Assembly (NCBI GenBank): GCA_016201105.1
Contig: JACQDN010000026.1
Coordinates: 62,001-126,000, forward strand
Reading direction: 5' to 3'
Length of the DNA: 64,000 bases
Origin: Pseudomonadota bacterium
GTDB lineage: Bacteria; Pseudomonadota; Alphaproteobacteria; Micropepsales; Micropepsaceae
Below are positions 8,918-17,503 of the stretch, piece after piece. Under the pieces are notes generated by a model. It had not been told where the DNA came from. It searched no databases and was given only the letters and a program-made list of their open reading frames with translations. Every line of letters begins with the position of its first letter. The stretch's first letter is position 1. A program made the position numbers and the translations under genes.

Positions 8918-9847
8918 ATGAACGCGCCTTCCGCGTTTCACGGCTGGAGCGCGCAGCAACCTGTCGGACGTATCGCCTACGTGAACGGGCGATATATGCC
9001 GCATGTCCAAGCCGGCGTGCACATCGAAGACCGCGGTCTGCAATTCGCCGACGCGATCTATGAAGTGTGGGGCGTCGTCAGCGGAGATTTCTTCGATGAG
9101 GAAGAACATCTCGACAGGCTCGAGCGCTCTTTGCGCGAACTCGGCATGGCGATGCCAATGGGGCGTGACGCGCTGAAAATGGTGCTGCGCGAGACGGCGC
9201 GGCGCAACCGCGTGCGCGACGGCATGATCTATCTGCAGATCACGCGCGGATCGGCGCGGCGCGATCATCCGGTGCCGAAATCCTCGCCGCGGCCGACGCT
9301 GATCGTGACTGCACGCAGCATAGACATCACCGATCTCGAACGGCGACGGCGTGACGGCGTCGCCGTGGTCACGCAGCCCGACGAACGCTGGGCGCGCTGC
9401 GATATCAAATCGACCGCATTGCTGCCCAACATCCTCGCCAAGACCGCAGCTCGCGGCGCGGGCGCCTATGAAGCATGGCTCGTGGATGACGAGGGGTACA
9501 TCACCGAAGGCTCGTCGACGTCGGCCTGGATCGTCGACGAAGCGGGCAGGGTCATCACGCGCGATTTGAGCAACGTCATCCTTCCCGGTGTCACCCGCCG
9601 CGTGATCATGCAAGCGGCAGCATCGGCCCAGCTTCCCATTGTGGAGCGCAAATTCACGCCTGCTGAAGCGATGAGGGCGAGGGAAGCCTTTCTCACCGCC
9701 GCCACCGCAGGCGTCACGCCGATTGTCGCCATCGACGGCAAAAAAGTCGCTGACGGAAAGCCTGGCCCCCTCACAAGGCGCATCCAGGAACTCTATGGGC
9801 TGACCGCCCGCAAGGCGGCCGAGGGAAAGTCTGCCGCAGCGGAATAG
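8918..9847 (+). CDS. dat: Class IV aminotransferase, D-amino acid aminotransferase-like
   Basis: PLP-dependent class IV aminotransferase (D-alanine aminotransferase, branched-chain aminotransferase and ADC lyase superfamily). The predicted PLP lysine is K164 in CDIKSTALLPN, and the phosphate-binding ITEGSSTSAW follows. The N-terminal VNGRYMPHVQAGVHIEDRG is typical of D-amino acid transaminases, which interconvert D-alanine and D-glutamate for peptidoglycan. It begins 10 bases after the ntrX stop, so it is probably co-transcribed. Substrate assignment within the class IV family is an inference; a branched-chain or lyase function is not excluded. Confidence 0.85.
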   Translation: MNAPSAFHGWSAQQPVGRIAYVNGRYMPHVQAGVHIEDRGLQFADAIYEVWGVVSGDFFDEEEHLDRLERSLRELGMAMPMGRDALKMVLRETARRNRVRDGMIYLQITRGSARRDHPVPKSSPRPTLIVTARSIDITDLERRRRDGVAVVTQPDERWARCDIKSTALLPNILAKTAARGAGAYEAWLVDDEGYITEGSSTSAWIVDEAGRVITRDLSNVILPGVTRRVIMQAAASAQLPIVERKFTPAEAMRAREAFLTAATAGVTPIVAIDGKKVADGKPGPLTRRIQELYGLTARKAAEGKSAAAE

Positions 9848-9870
9848 GCTGCGACCACCCCTGCGGGGCA

Positions 9871-9899
9871 TTCGCAAATGCAAAAAATGTCCCTATGCT
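9871..9899 (+). promoter_or_regulatory. Possible promoter for hfq-hflX
   Basis: TTCGCA at 9871-9876 and TATGCT at 9894-9899 with a 17-base spacer, placed in the 105-bp gap upstream of hfq. Each box matches four of six consensus bases, so this is only suggestive. Confidence 0.3.
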
Positions 9900-9952
9900 G
9901 CGATTCCTGCGCTCAAGCTGGGGCGCTAAAGCCATAACAAGTGGGTTCACCC

Positions 9953-10207
9953 ATGAGCGAAAAACAACAAAACCTTCAAGACACGTTCTTGAATGCCGTT
10001 AGAAAAGCCAAAGCACCCGTGACGATCTTTCTCGTCAACGGCGTGAAGCTCCAGGGAAACATCACTTGGTTCGACAATTTTTGCGTACTTCTGCGCCGGG
10101 ACGGGCAAGCACAGCTCGTCTACAAGCACGCGATCTCGACCGTCATGCCGCTGGCGCCGATCCAGCTGCAGGACGCGGAAGTCGCCCCGGCGCTGGAAAC
10201 GGCCTGA
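9953..10207 (+). CDS. hfq: RNA chaperone Hfq
   Basis: Sm-like hexameric RNA chaperone that pairs small RNAs with mRNAs. The 84-residue protein contains the Sm1 motif ([15 protein letters not shown] ... FDNFCVLL) and the Sm2 motif YKHAIST. I chose the ATG at 9953 ([14 protein letters not shown]) because the QD-FLN start is universal in Hfq; a GTG 12 bases upstream would add four residues without family support. hflX follows in an overlapping or nearly overlapping position, the classic hfq-hflX pairing. Confidence 0.97.
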   Translation: MSEKQQNLQDTFLNAVRKAKAPVTIFLVNGVKLQGNITWFDNFCVLLRRDGQAQLVYKHAISTVMPLAPIQLQDAEVAPALETA

Positions 10208-11553
10208 TATCTCCCAAAGGTTCCAAGCGCGGCGGAAGCGATGCGCACTCGCGTACGGCGTTTGTCGTTCACGTGGAACCAAAGCGCGGACGCGGCGACG
10301 AAGCACTCGGCCGCGATGCGCAAGCGCGTCTTGCCGAAGCTGTCGGCCTGACGGCTGCCATCGGATTGAAGGTGATCGCGACCCAGATCGCGCCGCTGGC
10401 GCGGCCGACACCGGCCACACTTATCGGCAGCGGCAAGGTTCAAGAGATCGGCATCCTCGCCAAGGAGCTCGAACCTGAAGTCGTCATCGTCAATGCGCAG
10501 CTTTCGCCGGTGCAACAGCGCAATCTGGAAAAAGCCTGGAACGCGAAAGTGCTCGACCGCACGGCGCTCATCTTGGAAATCTTCGGCGAACGCGCGCAGA
10601 CGCGCGAAGGGCGCCTGCAAGTGGAGCTGGCGCATCTCTCCTATCAACGCAGCCGGCTGGTTCGATCCTGGACCCACTTGGAACGCCAACGCGGCGGTTT
10701 CGGCTTCCTGGGCGGCCCGGGTGAAACCCAGATCGAGACCGACAGGCGGCTGATCGGCGAACGCATCGCCAAGATCAAGCGCGAGCTGGAAGAGGTGAAA
10801 CGTACCCGCGGATTGCACCGCGACGCGCGCCGCCGGGTGCCGTATCCGATCGTAGCGCTGGTCGGCTACACCAATGCCGGCAAATCCACTTTATTCAACG
10901 CCCTAACGCAGTCCGGTGTTTTGGCAAAGGATCTGCTCTTCGCCACCCTCGATCCCACGATGCGGGTGGTGAAGTTGAAGGATCGCCGCCAAGTCATCTT
11001 CTCCGACACGGTCGGGTTCATCGCCGATCTTCCCGTCGAGCTGGTCGCCGCCTTCCGGGCCACGCTGGAAGAGGTGCTGCAGGCCGACGTCATCGTGCAT
11101 GTGCGCGACGCGGCCCACGGCGAAAGCGCGGCGCAGCGGCGCGACGTTCTTAAGGTGCTTGATGAACTCGGCGTCGAAACTGAGGGCGAACGCGCCCTTG
11201 TGGAAGTGCTGAACAAGATCGATCTTCTGGAACCGGCGACGCGCGCGGCGCTGCTGGAACGCAATAGGCCAAAGGGCAATGGACCGATCGCGATCTCGGC
11301 GCTATCGGGCGACGGCGTTCAGGCCTTGCTGGAGCGGATCGAAGGATCGCTCGGGCGCGGGCAGGCGGTATTTCGTCTGACCCTGGATGCGGCAGACGGC
11401 GCCGGACTCGCCTGGGCTTATGCGCATGCCCGTGTCATCGAGCGCAAGGATCGCTCGAGCGGGCCGTCGCTCAAGATTGCCATCGATCCTCAAGACGTGG
11501 ATCGCTTCACCAGCCGCTACGGCGACAAAATTGCGCCGGCCATTGGCAACTAA
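10204..11553 (+). CDS. hflX: GTPase HflX
   Basis: Ribosome-associated GTPase that splits stalled or heat-damaged ribosomes. Family features in order: N-terminal [10 protein letters not shown], the HflX domain with [10 protein letters not shown] and ELSPVQQRN-like [13 protein letters not shown], a helical linker with [12 protein letters not shown], then G1 GYTNAGKS (from 10864), G3 DTVGF and G4 NKIDLL. The start is uncertain. The frame has no ATG between the hfq stop and the conserved RTAFVVH segment. The in-frame ATG at 10066 lies deep inside hfq, and a CTG at 10204 overlaps the hfq stop. I give that CTG as a boundary; a non-ATG start between 10204 and 10273 is likely. Confidence 0.9.
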   Translation: MISPKGSKRGGSDAHSRTAFVVHVEPKRGRGDEALGRDAQARLAEAVGLTAAIGLKVIATQIAPLARPTPATLIGSGKVQEIGILAKELEPEVVIVNAQLSPVQQRNLEKAWNAKVLDRTALILEIFGERAQTREGRLQVELAHLSYQRSRLVRSWTHLERQRGGFGFLGGPGETQIETDRRLIGERIAKIKRELEEVKRTRGLHRDARRRVPYPIVALVGYTNAGKSTLFNALTQSGVLAKDLLFATLDPTMRVVKLKDRRQVIFSDTVGFIADLPVELVAAFRATLEEVLQADVIVHVRDAAHGESAAQRRDVLKVLDELGVETEGERALVEVLNKIDLLEPATRAALLERNRPKGNGPIAISALSGDGVQALLERIEGSLGRGQAVFRLTLDAADGAGLAWAYAHARVIERKDRSSGPSLKIAIDPQDVDRFTSRYGDKIAPAIGN

Positions 11554-11582
11554 TAGTCTGAATAGCGATAGCGGGGGCGAAA

Positions 11583-12182
11583 ATGAAAAAGCTTGCAGCA
11601 ATTGTGTGTTTATTCCTGACCGGCTGCGTCACCGATCGGGTCGACACGAGCTATCATGGGTCAGATGCGGGCGTCCTCGTCTTTTCTGCTGGAAGCATTG
11701 CAGGAAAGAGGGGAGTTCAAATCTTTTACAGAAAGGTCGGTCAGCCCTCGGGCGTACGCGGATTTGGTGGCGATGGCTCGATTTATTACAATCCCGGTTC
11801 CATTTTTACACGCGATCCGGATTTCACAGGCCACGAAACTGGCGAAGTCACGGTCCAACACCTCGAGCCCGGCGAGTACGAGATTTACACTTGGCAAGTG
11901 GCCGAAGGTATGGGGGGTCTAGGAGAAGTCCTATGGTCGCCGCGTAGCGACTTTTCGTTGAGGTTCACCGTTCGCCCGGGGCAAACGACTTACATCGGAG
12001 ACTATGCGCGTTTCCAGTTTCCTGGCGCTTATACTGCTTTCACTTTCGTTATCTCGGACAAACATGAGCGTGATATCGCCATTGCCAAGAAGGTGGAACC
12101 GAACTTGCCGCCCGTCACGATTCAAGTGCCCGATGTATCAAGACTCAATGAACCGTCTTTGCTCTCGAAGGAGCCGTTCTGA
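11583..12182 (+). CDS. Putative lipoprotein
   Basis: A 199-residue protein with a lipoprotein signal: a lysine-rich start, a short hydrophobic core and lipobox LTGC with C15 as the lipidation site. The mature part is predicted to be beta-rich, with patterns such as EVTVQHLEPGEYEIYTW and RFTVRPGQTTYIGDYARF that resemble carbohydrate-binding or Ig-like folds of unknown-function lipoproteins. It lies 29 bases after hflX on the same strand and converges on mazG, with stop codons almost touching. I do not recognise a specific family, and no function is assigned. Confidence 0.75.
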   Translation: MKKLAAIVCLFLTGCVTDRVDTSYHGSDAGVLVFSAGSIAGKRGVQIFYRKVGQPSGVRGFGGDGSIYYNPGSIFTRDPDFTGHETGEVTVQHLEPGEYEIYTWQVAEGMGGLGEVLWSPRSDFSLRFTVRPGQTTYIGDYARFQFPGAYTAFTFVISDKHERDIAIAKKVEPNLPPVTIQVPDVSRLNEPSLLSKEPF

Positions 12183-12183
12183 A

Positions 12184-12969
12184 CTACTCCATCTTCTTCG
12201 CCGCCTGCCAGATCGCTTCCATCTCGTCGAGCGAGGCGTCGGCCAGCGTGCGGCCACGGGTGGCCAGCGTGTTCTCGATGAATTTAAAGCGGCGTGCGAA
12301 CTTGGCGTTGGCCGTGCGCAGAGCCTGTTCGGGGTCGATTTTCAGATGCCGGGCGAGATTGGCGACGGCGAAGAGCAGATCGCCCAGCTCTTCTTCCAGC
12401 TGTTCGGGCGCCGCGCCGCGTGCCTGCGCATCGACGATCTCAAGAGCCTCTTCGGCGATCTTTTCGACCACTTTGGGTGCGCTATCCCAATCAAATCCAA
12501 CGGTTGAGGCGCGTTTCTGAAGTTTTACCGCACGCAACAGCGCGGGCAGGGCGCGGGGCACGTCGTCGAGCAGGCCAAGGGCTTTCTCGGCCCGTTCGCG
12601 CTTTTTGTGTTCTTCCCAGGCGACGGTTTGCGCTTCGGCGCTGTCGATATCATTGCGATCCCCAAACACATGGGGATGGCGGCGCTCCATCTTGTCGGTG
12701 ATAGCGCCGACAACATCGGCGAAATCGAAGAGTTTTTTCTCTTCTGCCATGCGGGCGTGGAACACGACCTGAAACAATAAGTCGCCGAGTTCGCTCTTCA
12801 GCTCCGGCCAATTCTCCTCTTCGATGGCGCCGGCGACTTCATAGGCTTCCTCGATCGTATAGGGCGCGATGGTCGCAAAGGTTTGTTCAAGGTCCCACGG
12901 GCAGCCGAATTTCGGATCGCGAAGTCGGCGCATGATCTGGAGCAGGGCGGCGATGTCGGTCTTGGCCAT
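12184..12969 (-). CDS. mazG: Nucleoside triphosphate pyrophosphohydrolase MazG
   Basis: House-cleaning enzyme that hydrolyses NTPs and dNTPs to monophosphates and pyrophosphate; in E. coli it also lowers ppGpp under starvation. At 261 residues it has two tandem MazG all-alpha domains. The first shows CPWDLEQTFATIAPYTIEEAYE and the metal-binding EEENWPELKSELGDLLFQVVFHA pattern. The second shows EEALEIVDAQ and LEEELGDLLFAVANLARH. mazG near hflX is a recurrent alphaproteobacterial neighbourhood; here a lipoprotein gene on the other strand lies between them. Confidence 0.95.
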   Translation of the reverse strand: MAKTDIAALLQIMRRLRDPKFGCPWDLEQTFATIAPYTIEEAYEVAGAIEEENWPELKSELGDLLFQVVFHARMAEEKKLFDFADVVGAITDKMERRHPHVFGDRNDIDSAEAQTVAWEEHKKRERAEKALGLLDDVPRALPALLRAVKLQKRASTVGFDWDSAPKVVEKIAEEALEIVDAQARGAAPEQLEEELGDLLFAVANLARHLKIDPEQALRTANAKFARRFKFIENTLATRGRTLADASLDEMEAIWQAAKKME

Positions 12970-12970
12970 G

Positions 12971-13031
12971 GCGAATAGCGAATAGCGAGTAGCGAATAGG
13001 GCGGCAACCCCGTTCGCCGCTCGCTATTCGC
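12971..13031. repeat. GAATAGC direct repeats with an inverted arm
   Basis: A short AT-richer segment between mazG and the MerR gene. GCGAATAGC-like units repeat in tandem from 12971 to 12999, and the inverse CGCTATTCGC is at 13022-13031, perfectly complementary to GCGAATAGCG at 12971-12980. The whole can fold into a long imperfect hairpin. It lies just upstream of the mazG start codon and downstream of the MerR stop, so it could act as a transcription terminator or simply be a dispersed repeat. Confidence 0.6.
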
Positions 13032-13038
13032 GGCCGCG

Positions 13039-13836
13039 TCAGCGGCCTTCGCTTTCTTTCACTTTCGCCCAGGCTTTGCCGACAAAGGCGAAAATCTCCG
13101 GATTCAGGGGCAGCTTCGGCGCCGCCTTGGGGTCGGCCATGGCGTCGGTCCAGACCTGCTTCACCCGCTTTTCCACATCGGGATTGCCACGCGTGAATTG
13201 GTCGACCATGGCGTGCCAGCGTTTGGCGAGATCGAGCGCCGCGGGCGAGGTGGGGTCGCCTTTGGCCATGAGCGCCTTGGCTTCGGCAATCAGATTGTCC
13301 CAGCCTTTCTGAATTGCGGCCGGGTCGAACGGGCGCTTGGCCGTCTCGGCGATTTCGTCGACCGAGAAGTGCTTGGCGACATGCGGATCGAAGATCGCTT
13401 TCATCTCCTCAGGCGTCGGTTTGGTGGTCATCGTCGTCTCCTTGGTGAGGGTTGTGAGATCGTCGATGGAGAGATCTTCGCCGCCCGCGAGTTTCTTCCG
13501 CGCGGCCCGTACCAGCGACAGAGCGCGCGACAGGCGCGAACTCTCCGCCGCAAGCGCCTGTTCCTGAAGCGCAAGCACGGTTCCCAGCACGACGCCTTTG
13601 CCGGCGAGAAGCTCGGCAATACGGGCGAGGCTGAGGCCCAGATGCTTGAGCGCCAGGATCTGGTGCAGCCGCGCGATCTGCTCGGGCCCGTAGGCCCGCC
13701 AGTCGGAAGCGGTGCGCACCGGCGTGACGAGTCCGCGGCGCTCGTAAACCCGCAGAGCCTTCACGCTGATGCCGAGCCGCTTGGCGGTCTCGGCGGGGCT
13801 GAGGAACTGGTCCTTTGGGTTCACTTTTGCAAACAC
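13039..13836 (-). CDS. MerR-family regulator with TipAS effector domain
   Basis: A DNA-binding regulator with an N-terminal MerR winged helix (FLSPAETAKRLGISVKALRVYERRGLV...WRAYGPEQIARLHQI), a dimerisation helix, and a C-terminal TipAS-type domain of about 130 residues (EEMKAIFDPH...AKRWHAMVDQFTRG), which in TipA binds thiopeptide antibiotics. The longest frame begins at a TTG at 13896, but that TTG is part of a probable -35/operator. I therefore prefer the GTG at 13836, which has AAGAGAG upstream; a GTG at 13821 is also possible. The inducer here is unknown. Confidence 0.85.
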   Translation of the reverse strand: MFAKVNPKDQFLSPAETAKRLGISVKALRVYERRGLVTPVRTASDWRAYGPEQIARLHQILALKHLGLSLARIAELLAGKGVVLGTVLALQEQALAAESSRLSRALSLVRAARKKLAGGEDLSIDDLTTLTKETTMTTKPTPEEMKAIFDPHVAKHFSVDEIAETAKRPFDPAAIQKGWDNLIAEAKALMAKGDPTSPAALDLAKRWHAMVDQFTRGNPDVEKRVKQVWTDAMADPKAAPKLPLNPEIFAFVGKAWAKVKESEGR

Positions 13837-13871
13837 AACGAAGCTCTCTTCATCGACGGGTAGAGCTTCTG

Positions 13872-13896
13872 GACCCGGACCTTGGGGACAGGTCAA
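13872..13896 (-). promoter_or_regulatory. Probable MerR-type operator/promoter, autoregulatory
   Basis: Reading on the minus strand, TTGACC (13896-13891) is followed by an imperfect dyad, GACCTGTCC against the complement of GTCCGGGTC, within a long 19-base spacer. A long spacer with a central dyad is the hallmark of MerR-family promoters. The -10 box is weak by eye. It lies directly upstream of the preferred MerR start. Confidence 0.3.
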
Positions 13897-14029
13897 GCGG
13901 GAATTTCCACAGATATCCGCAGCTCATAATTTCGTATAAGTAATATTATGGGAAATATGGGGGCGATATTGCTTGGCGCAGAACCGCGAATAGCCGGCTC
14001 GGACCGCGAGGTCTTCCTGTGCAAAGCGC

Positions 14030-14383
14030 CTAGCGTTTCGCGCGCTCGTCCAGCACCACCGCCGTTGAGATTTCCAGTTCGTGACCGGCCCTGTCTTGGC
14101 GGGACATTTCTTGCGCGAGGACATCCGTCCCTTGCGCCCGCACCTGCTGCGAGTTTTCCCATTGAGGTTCACAGACGGCTTGGATACCCCGGGCAATGTC
14201 CGGCACGCTCGAAACATGATCGTCCATCTTGCGCGCCGCAGCGCGCAGACAAGCCACAAACTCTTCATCGGCGCGGCCCAGAGCTTGAGTGTCGACGGGC
14301 GGATCGGGATAAAGACCGTGCGAACAACTGGCCACGAATATGGCCAATGCAGTCAGCCCAAGACTTGCGCGCGCACCCTTCAT
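14030..14383 (-). CDS. Small putative lipoprotein
   Basis: A 117-residue protein with a lipoprotein signal ending ASC at residue 20 and a short mature part rich in charged residues and glutamine. Three further cysteines occur (AC-L at VACLRAAAR, QAVCEPQW), so one disulphide is possible in the periplasm. The ATG at 14383 is chosen because GGGGGGAAC precedes it at ribosome-binding distance and the signal peptide starts there; a longer frame from 14425 adds 14 residues without a signal. No family recognised. Confidence 0.6.
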   Translation of the reverse strand: MKGARASLGLTALAIFVASCSHGLYPDPPVDTQALGRADEEFVACLRAAARKMDDHVSSVPDIARGIQAVCEPQWENSQQVRAQGTDVLAQEMSRQDRAGHELEISTAVVLDERAKR

Positions 14384-14474
14384 GGTTCCCCCCGGTTTCG
14401 CCTGATACCTGTGATTGATCGTCAATATTTAGGATAAAAAGAAGCTGGGCCGTATATTGTTCCTACACCGGACT

Positions 14475-14999
14475 TCAGCGACTCTCAAACCTCTGCACTA
14501 CGAAATCGCGGCCGTAGACCGCGAAATGTTCCTGCGCTTCGTTGAAGCGGCCATCCGCGTACGCAGAGATGATCCGCCGCCAGAAGCTTTGGGCCGGAGT
14601 GTTGGTCAGCAGCTCGCGCACTTCCCAGCGACCTTTGAACTTGTCGAACAAACGCGTTGCCGCGATCTGGCCAACGCCATGGCGGCGAAACTTCCGCGCC
14701 ACGAAGAATTCGCCCATGTCGAAGGTGCTGGGGCCGATCTGCTTGACGAGCCCAAAGCCGGCCAATTCGCCGTCGGCTCGAATGAGAAACGGAAAACCAC
14801 GCCAGTCCGCCGGCCAGGGGCGTTCGTCGTTCTCGGGGCGCCTGCCCCAGTATTTTCCCAAATTGGCGCTCAGGTCATACGAGCCATCCGCACCGAAACC
14901 CCAACCGGTGAATTCGGACATGTCGTAGACGTAAAAGCGGCCCATGTTGCAGACGGACGCGAAATCGGTGTCCGATGCTTCGGTGATCTGAATTTCCAT
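14475..14999 (-). CDS. GNAT-family N-acetyltransferase
   Basis: A 174-residue acetyltransferase of the GNAT fold, transferring acetyl from acetyl-CoA to an amine that cannot be identified from sequence. The core shows FLIRADGELAGFGLVKQI (beta strands 2-4), the acetyl-CoA loop in FVARKFRRHGVGQIAATRLFDKFKG, and the C-terminal NTPAQSFWRRII motif seen in predicted acetyltransferases. The ATG at 14999 follows a TTG at 15002; ATG is preferred. It is divergent from the kinase-like gene at 15029, with only 29 bases between. Confidence 0.85.
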   Translation of the reverse strand: MEIQITEASDTDFASVCNMGRFYVYDMSEFTGWGFGADGSYDLSANLGKYWGRRPENDERPWPADWRGFPFLIRADGELAGFGLVKQIGPSTFDMGEFFVARKFRRHGVGQIAATRLFDKFKGRWEVRELLTNTPAQSFWRRIISAYADGRFNEAQEHFAVYGRDFVVQRFESR

Positions 15000-15028
15000 C
15001 AATACCCCAGCCAGTCTATCGAGCGCCC

Positions 15029-15577
15029 ATGGAACCCTATGCCATCCATATCACAGGCGCCTCGGGCTCGGGTGTGACGACCTTGGGCCGTGCATTGGCC
15101 GCGCGAACCGGCGCCGTGCCGCTCGACACCGACGATTTCTACTGGGCGCCGGTCGAACCGAGGTTCAGCGCAAAGCGAGAGATCGCCGAGCGGCTGCGAC
15201 TGTTGTGCGGAGCATTCGATGCGGCTGGGCCGAACGGTTGGATTCTGTCGGGGGCGATCGGCGATTGGGGCGATCCGATAGTGCCGCTCTTCAAGTTGGT
15301 GGCGTTCCTGAGAACGCCGACCGAAGTGCGCCTGCAGCGCTTGCGCGAGCGTGAAGTGAGAGATTTCGGCGACGCGATCAAGCCCGGTGGCGCGCGCCAC
15401 CGGGAATTCGAAGACTTCATCGCCTGGGCGGCGGAATATGACAGCGGCACGCGCGAAGGCCGCAGCTTGCCCCGTCACGAAGCCTGGCTCGCAACGCTCT
15501 CCTGTCGGGTGTTGCAGCTGGATGGAACGGAAGCGCCGGAAGTGAATGTGGGGCGCGTGATCAAAGCACTGCGCTAA
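15029..15577 (+). CDS. P-loop nucleotide kinase-like protein
   Basis: A 182-residue P-loop protein of the adenylate/shikimate-kinase-like class. The Walker A region reads GASGSGVTTLGRAL, with valine where the invariant lysine is expected (GxxGxGKT), a notable departure. DTDDFYW follows, then a LID-like REREVRDFG and a carboxy-terminal strand. Similar proteins are annotated as adenylate kinases or AAA family, and some tolerate a changed P-loop. The enzyme may be inactive or may bind nucleotide differently. It converges on the MBL gene, 12 bases apart. Substrate unknown. Confidence 0.75.
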   Translation: MEPYAIHITGASGSGVTTLGRALAARTGAVPLDTDDFYWAPVEPRFSAKREIAERLRLLCGAFDAAGPNGWILSGAIGDWGDPIVPLFKLVAFLRTPTEVRLQRLREREVRDFGDAIKPGGARHREFEDFIAWAAEYDSGTREGRSLPRHEAWLATLSCRVLQLDGTEAPEVNVGRVIKALR

Positions 15578-15589
15578 TCTCAATAGTGT

Positions 15590-16411
15590 TCAGGTGTTCA
15601 ATTCGATCTTCATCCCGTCAAATGCAGGCTCCACGCCGTCCGGCAATTCGAGGCGAAGTTTTTCGTAATCGAGATCGATGTGCAGGTTGGTGAGCACCGC
15701 GTGACGCGGTTTGATGCGGTCGATCCAATCCAGTGCGAGCCCGACATGAGCATGCGTGGGGTGCGGGGCGTGACGCAGCGCATCGACGATCCAGCATTCG
15801 ATACCTTCGAGCATCTTGAACGACTCGTCGGAAAGCTCGTTGACGTCGCTGGAATATGCGATCGGTCCAAAGCGGAAGCCGAGCGAGCCGAACCGTCCGT
15901 GCTCCTGCCAGAACGGCAGGACGGTGATGACACCACCCGCGCCCTTGATCTCGAACGCCCTGCCCGGCGCGATCTCGTGGGACGTCATGATCGGTGGATA
16001 TTCGCTGTCTGGCGGCGTCGTGAAGATGTAGCCGAAGCGATCGTGCAACCCGTCGAGCGTCTTGCGGTCGCTATACAGCGGAATGCGCGCGCGCGCCGCG
16101 TAAGCGACGGAGCGGATGTCGTCGAGGCCGTGGGTCTGGTCGGCGTGATTGTGGGTGATGAGAACGGCGTCGAGACGTCCGCAGCGCGCGTCCAAGAGCT
16201 GCTCGCGCATATCGGGCGAGGTATCGACTAGCACCGCCGTCTCGCCGCCAAGCGATTTGCGCCGTACGAGAATCGAACAGCGGCGGCGGCGGTTCTTGGG
16301 ATTGGCGGAATCGCAGGCACCCCAATCGCCGGCGCCGTCGGGGCCGCCGATGCGCGGCACGCCGGTGGACGATCCCGAACCCAGAATCGTGACTTGCAGA
16401 ACGTCGGTCAT
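15590..16411 (-). CDS. MBL-fold metal-dependent hydrolase (PhnP-like)
   Basis: A 273-residue metallo-beta-lactamase-fold hydrolase of the PhnP/RNase Z-like phosphodiesterase type. Visible motifs are GSGSSTGVPRIG at the N-terminus, the zinc ligand motif THNHADQTHGLDD, and the later GLALDWI and TNLHIDLDY segments with ligand histidines. Four-base overlap (ATGA) with tatD upstream shows co-expression; tatD and this hydrolase are regular neighbours in alphaproteobacteria. The physiological substrate is not known. Confidence 0.9.
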   Translation of the reverse strand: MTDVLQVTILGSGSSTGVPRIGGPDGAGDWGACDSANPKNRRRRCSILVRRKSLGGETAVLVDTSPDMREQLLDARCGRLDAVLITHNHADQTHGLDDIRSVAYAARARIPLYSDRKTLDGLHDRFGYIFTTPPDSEYPPIMTSHEIAPGRAFEIKGAGGVITVLPFWQEHGRFGSLGFRFGPIAYSSDVNELSDESFKMLEGIECWIVDALRHAPHPTHAHVGLALDWIDRIKPRHAVLTNLHIDLDYEKLRLELPDGVEPAFDGMKIELNT

Positions 16412-17190
16412 TGCGGACGTTTGGCTTTGGTGAAGAGACGAAAGAAATTGTCAGTGGTCGCCTGTGCCAGTTCGTCTTGCGTGACGCCTTTGAGGCCCGC
16501 AAGCATCGCTGCGGTGTGGGCGACAAAGGCCGGCTCGTTGCGTTTGCCGCGATGAGGCATGGGCGCCAGATACGGAGCGTCGGTCTCCACCAGAAGCCTG
16601 TCTAACGGCACGTCCTTGATCACCGCGCGCAATTTGTCGGATTTCTTGAAAGTGGCGATGCCGGAGACGGAAATGCAGAAGTCCAGCGCGAGGGCAGCGT
16701 CCGCCAAGCGCTTGGTGCCGGTGAAGCAATGGATGAGGCCGGGGAAGGCGCCCTTCCCCATTTCGTCCTCGAGAATCGCGATCGTGTCTTCGTCGGCGTC
16801 GCGCGTATGCACGATCAACGGCAATCCGGTTTCGCGCGCTGCCGCGATATGGACACGGAAGTTCTTGGCCTGCAGATCGCGCGGACTGTGCTCATAATAG
16901 AAATCAAGGCCGGTCTCGCCGATGCCGACGACTTTGGGATGTTTGGCGCGCTCCAGCAGCGGGGTTGCATCTTCCAGGAGTTCGACTTCGGCCTCGTGCG
17001 GATGGATTCCGACCGAACACCACACTTGCGCGAAACGCTCGGCGATGGCGCGGGCATTGTCGAAGTTTTTCAGTGTCGTGCCGATGGTGACGGCGGCCTT
17101 GACGCCCGCATCGTTCGCACGCGCGACCACCGCGTCCAGCTCGGGCGCGAATTCCGGAAAATCGAGGTGACAGTGGCTGTCGACGAGCAT
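16408..17190 (-). CDS. tatD: TatD-family metal-dependent deoxyribonuclease
   Basis: A TIM-barrel metal-dependent hydrolase of the TatD family (260 residues), with 3'-5' exonuclease activity on DNA in studied members. The metal-binding start DSHCHLDF is at residues 4-11; GIHPHEAE, GETGLDFYYEHSP, LIVHTRDADEDT, HCFTG and ETDAPYLAP are all in the expected order. It is the upstream gene of the pair with the MBL hydrolase. In many alphaproteobacteria metG precedes it; here a repeat-bounded GIY-YIG gene lies upstream instead. Confidence 0.95.
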   Translation of the reverse strand: MLVDSHCHLDFPEFAPELDAVVARANDAGVKAAVTIGTTLKNFDNARAIAERFAQVWCSVGIHPHEAEVELLEDATPLLERAKHPKVVGIGETGLDFYYEHSPRDLQAKNFRVHIAAARETGLPLIVHTRDADEDTIAILEDEMGKGAFPGLIHCFTGTKRLADAALALDFCISVSGIATFKKSDKLRAVIKDVPLDRLLVETDAPYLAPMPHRGKRNEPAFVAHTAAMLAGLKGVTQDELAQATTDNFFRLFTKAKRPQ

Positions 17191-17252
17191 GGACGTTCGT
17201 TAGCGCGGGCGGAGCGAGATGGCAAATGGGAGGGTTGAGTACCCCGCAACCG

Positions 17253-17403
17253 AAATTCGTCATCCCGGTCGAACATTGCGAAGCAATGTGAGTGCCGGGA
17301 CCCATACGCACGATGCTGAAGATGTTTTCGCGACTGTTCGCCACCGCGGGTATGGGTCCCGGCACGCGCACCCTATCGGGCGCTTGGCCGGGATGACGAA
17401 TTT
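17253..17403 (+). repeat. 150-bp palindromic repeat, copy 1
   Basis: A 151-bp element with perfect 16-bp terminal inverted repeats, AAATTCGTCATCCCGG at 17253-17268 and its complement at 17388-17403. It also has an inner perfect 15-bp inverted pair, GTGCCGGGACCCATA at 17292-17306 and its complement at 17351-17365. A small hairpin, ACATTGC-GAA-GCAATGT, lies between the left arms. It encodes nothing. It resembles a REPIN or MITE. A second copy in inverted orientation is at 17816-17964. Confidence 0.9.
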
Positions 17404-17503
17404 GTATGCGATTGTATCGGGCAGAACGAACTGAGGGAAAATCTTACTAATTGAGCATATTGCCACGCTGGATGATATTCGGCGCTTCCACGATGCTCCG
17501 CCC

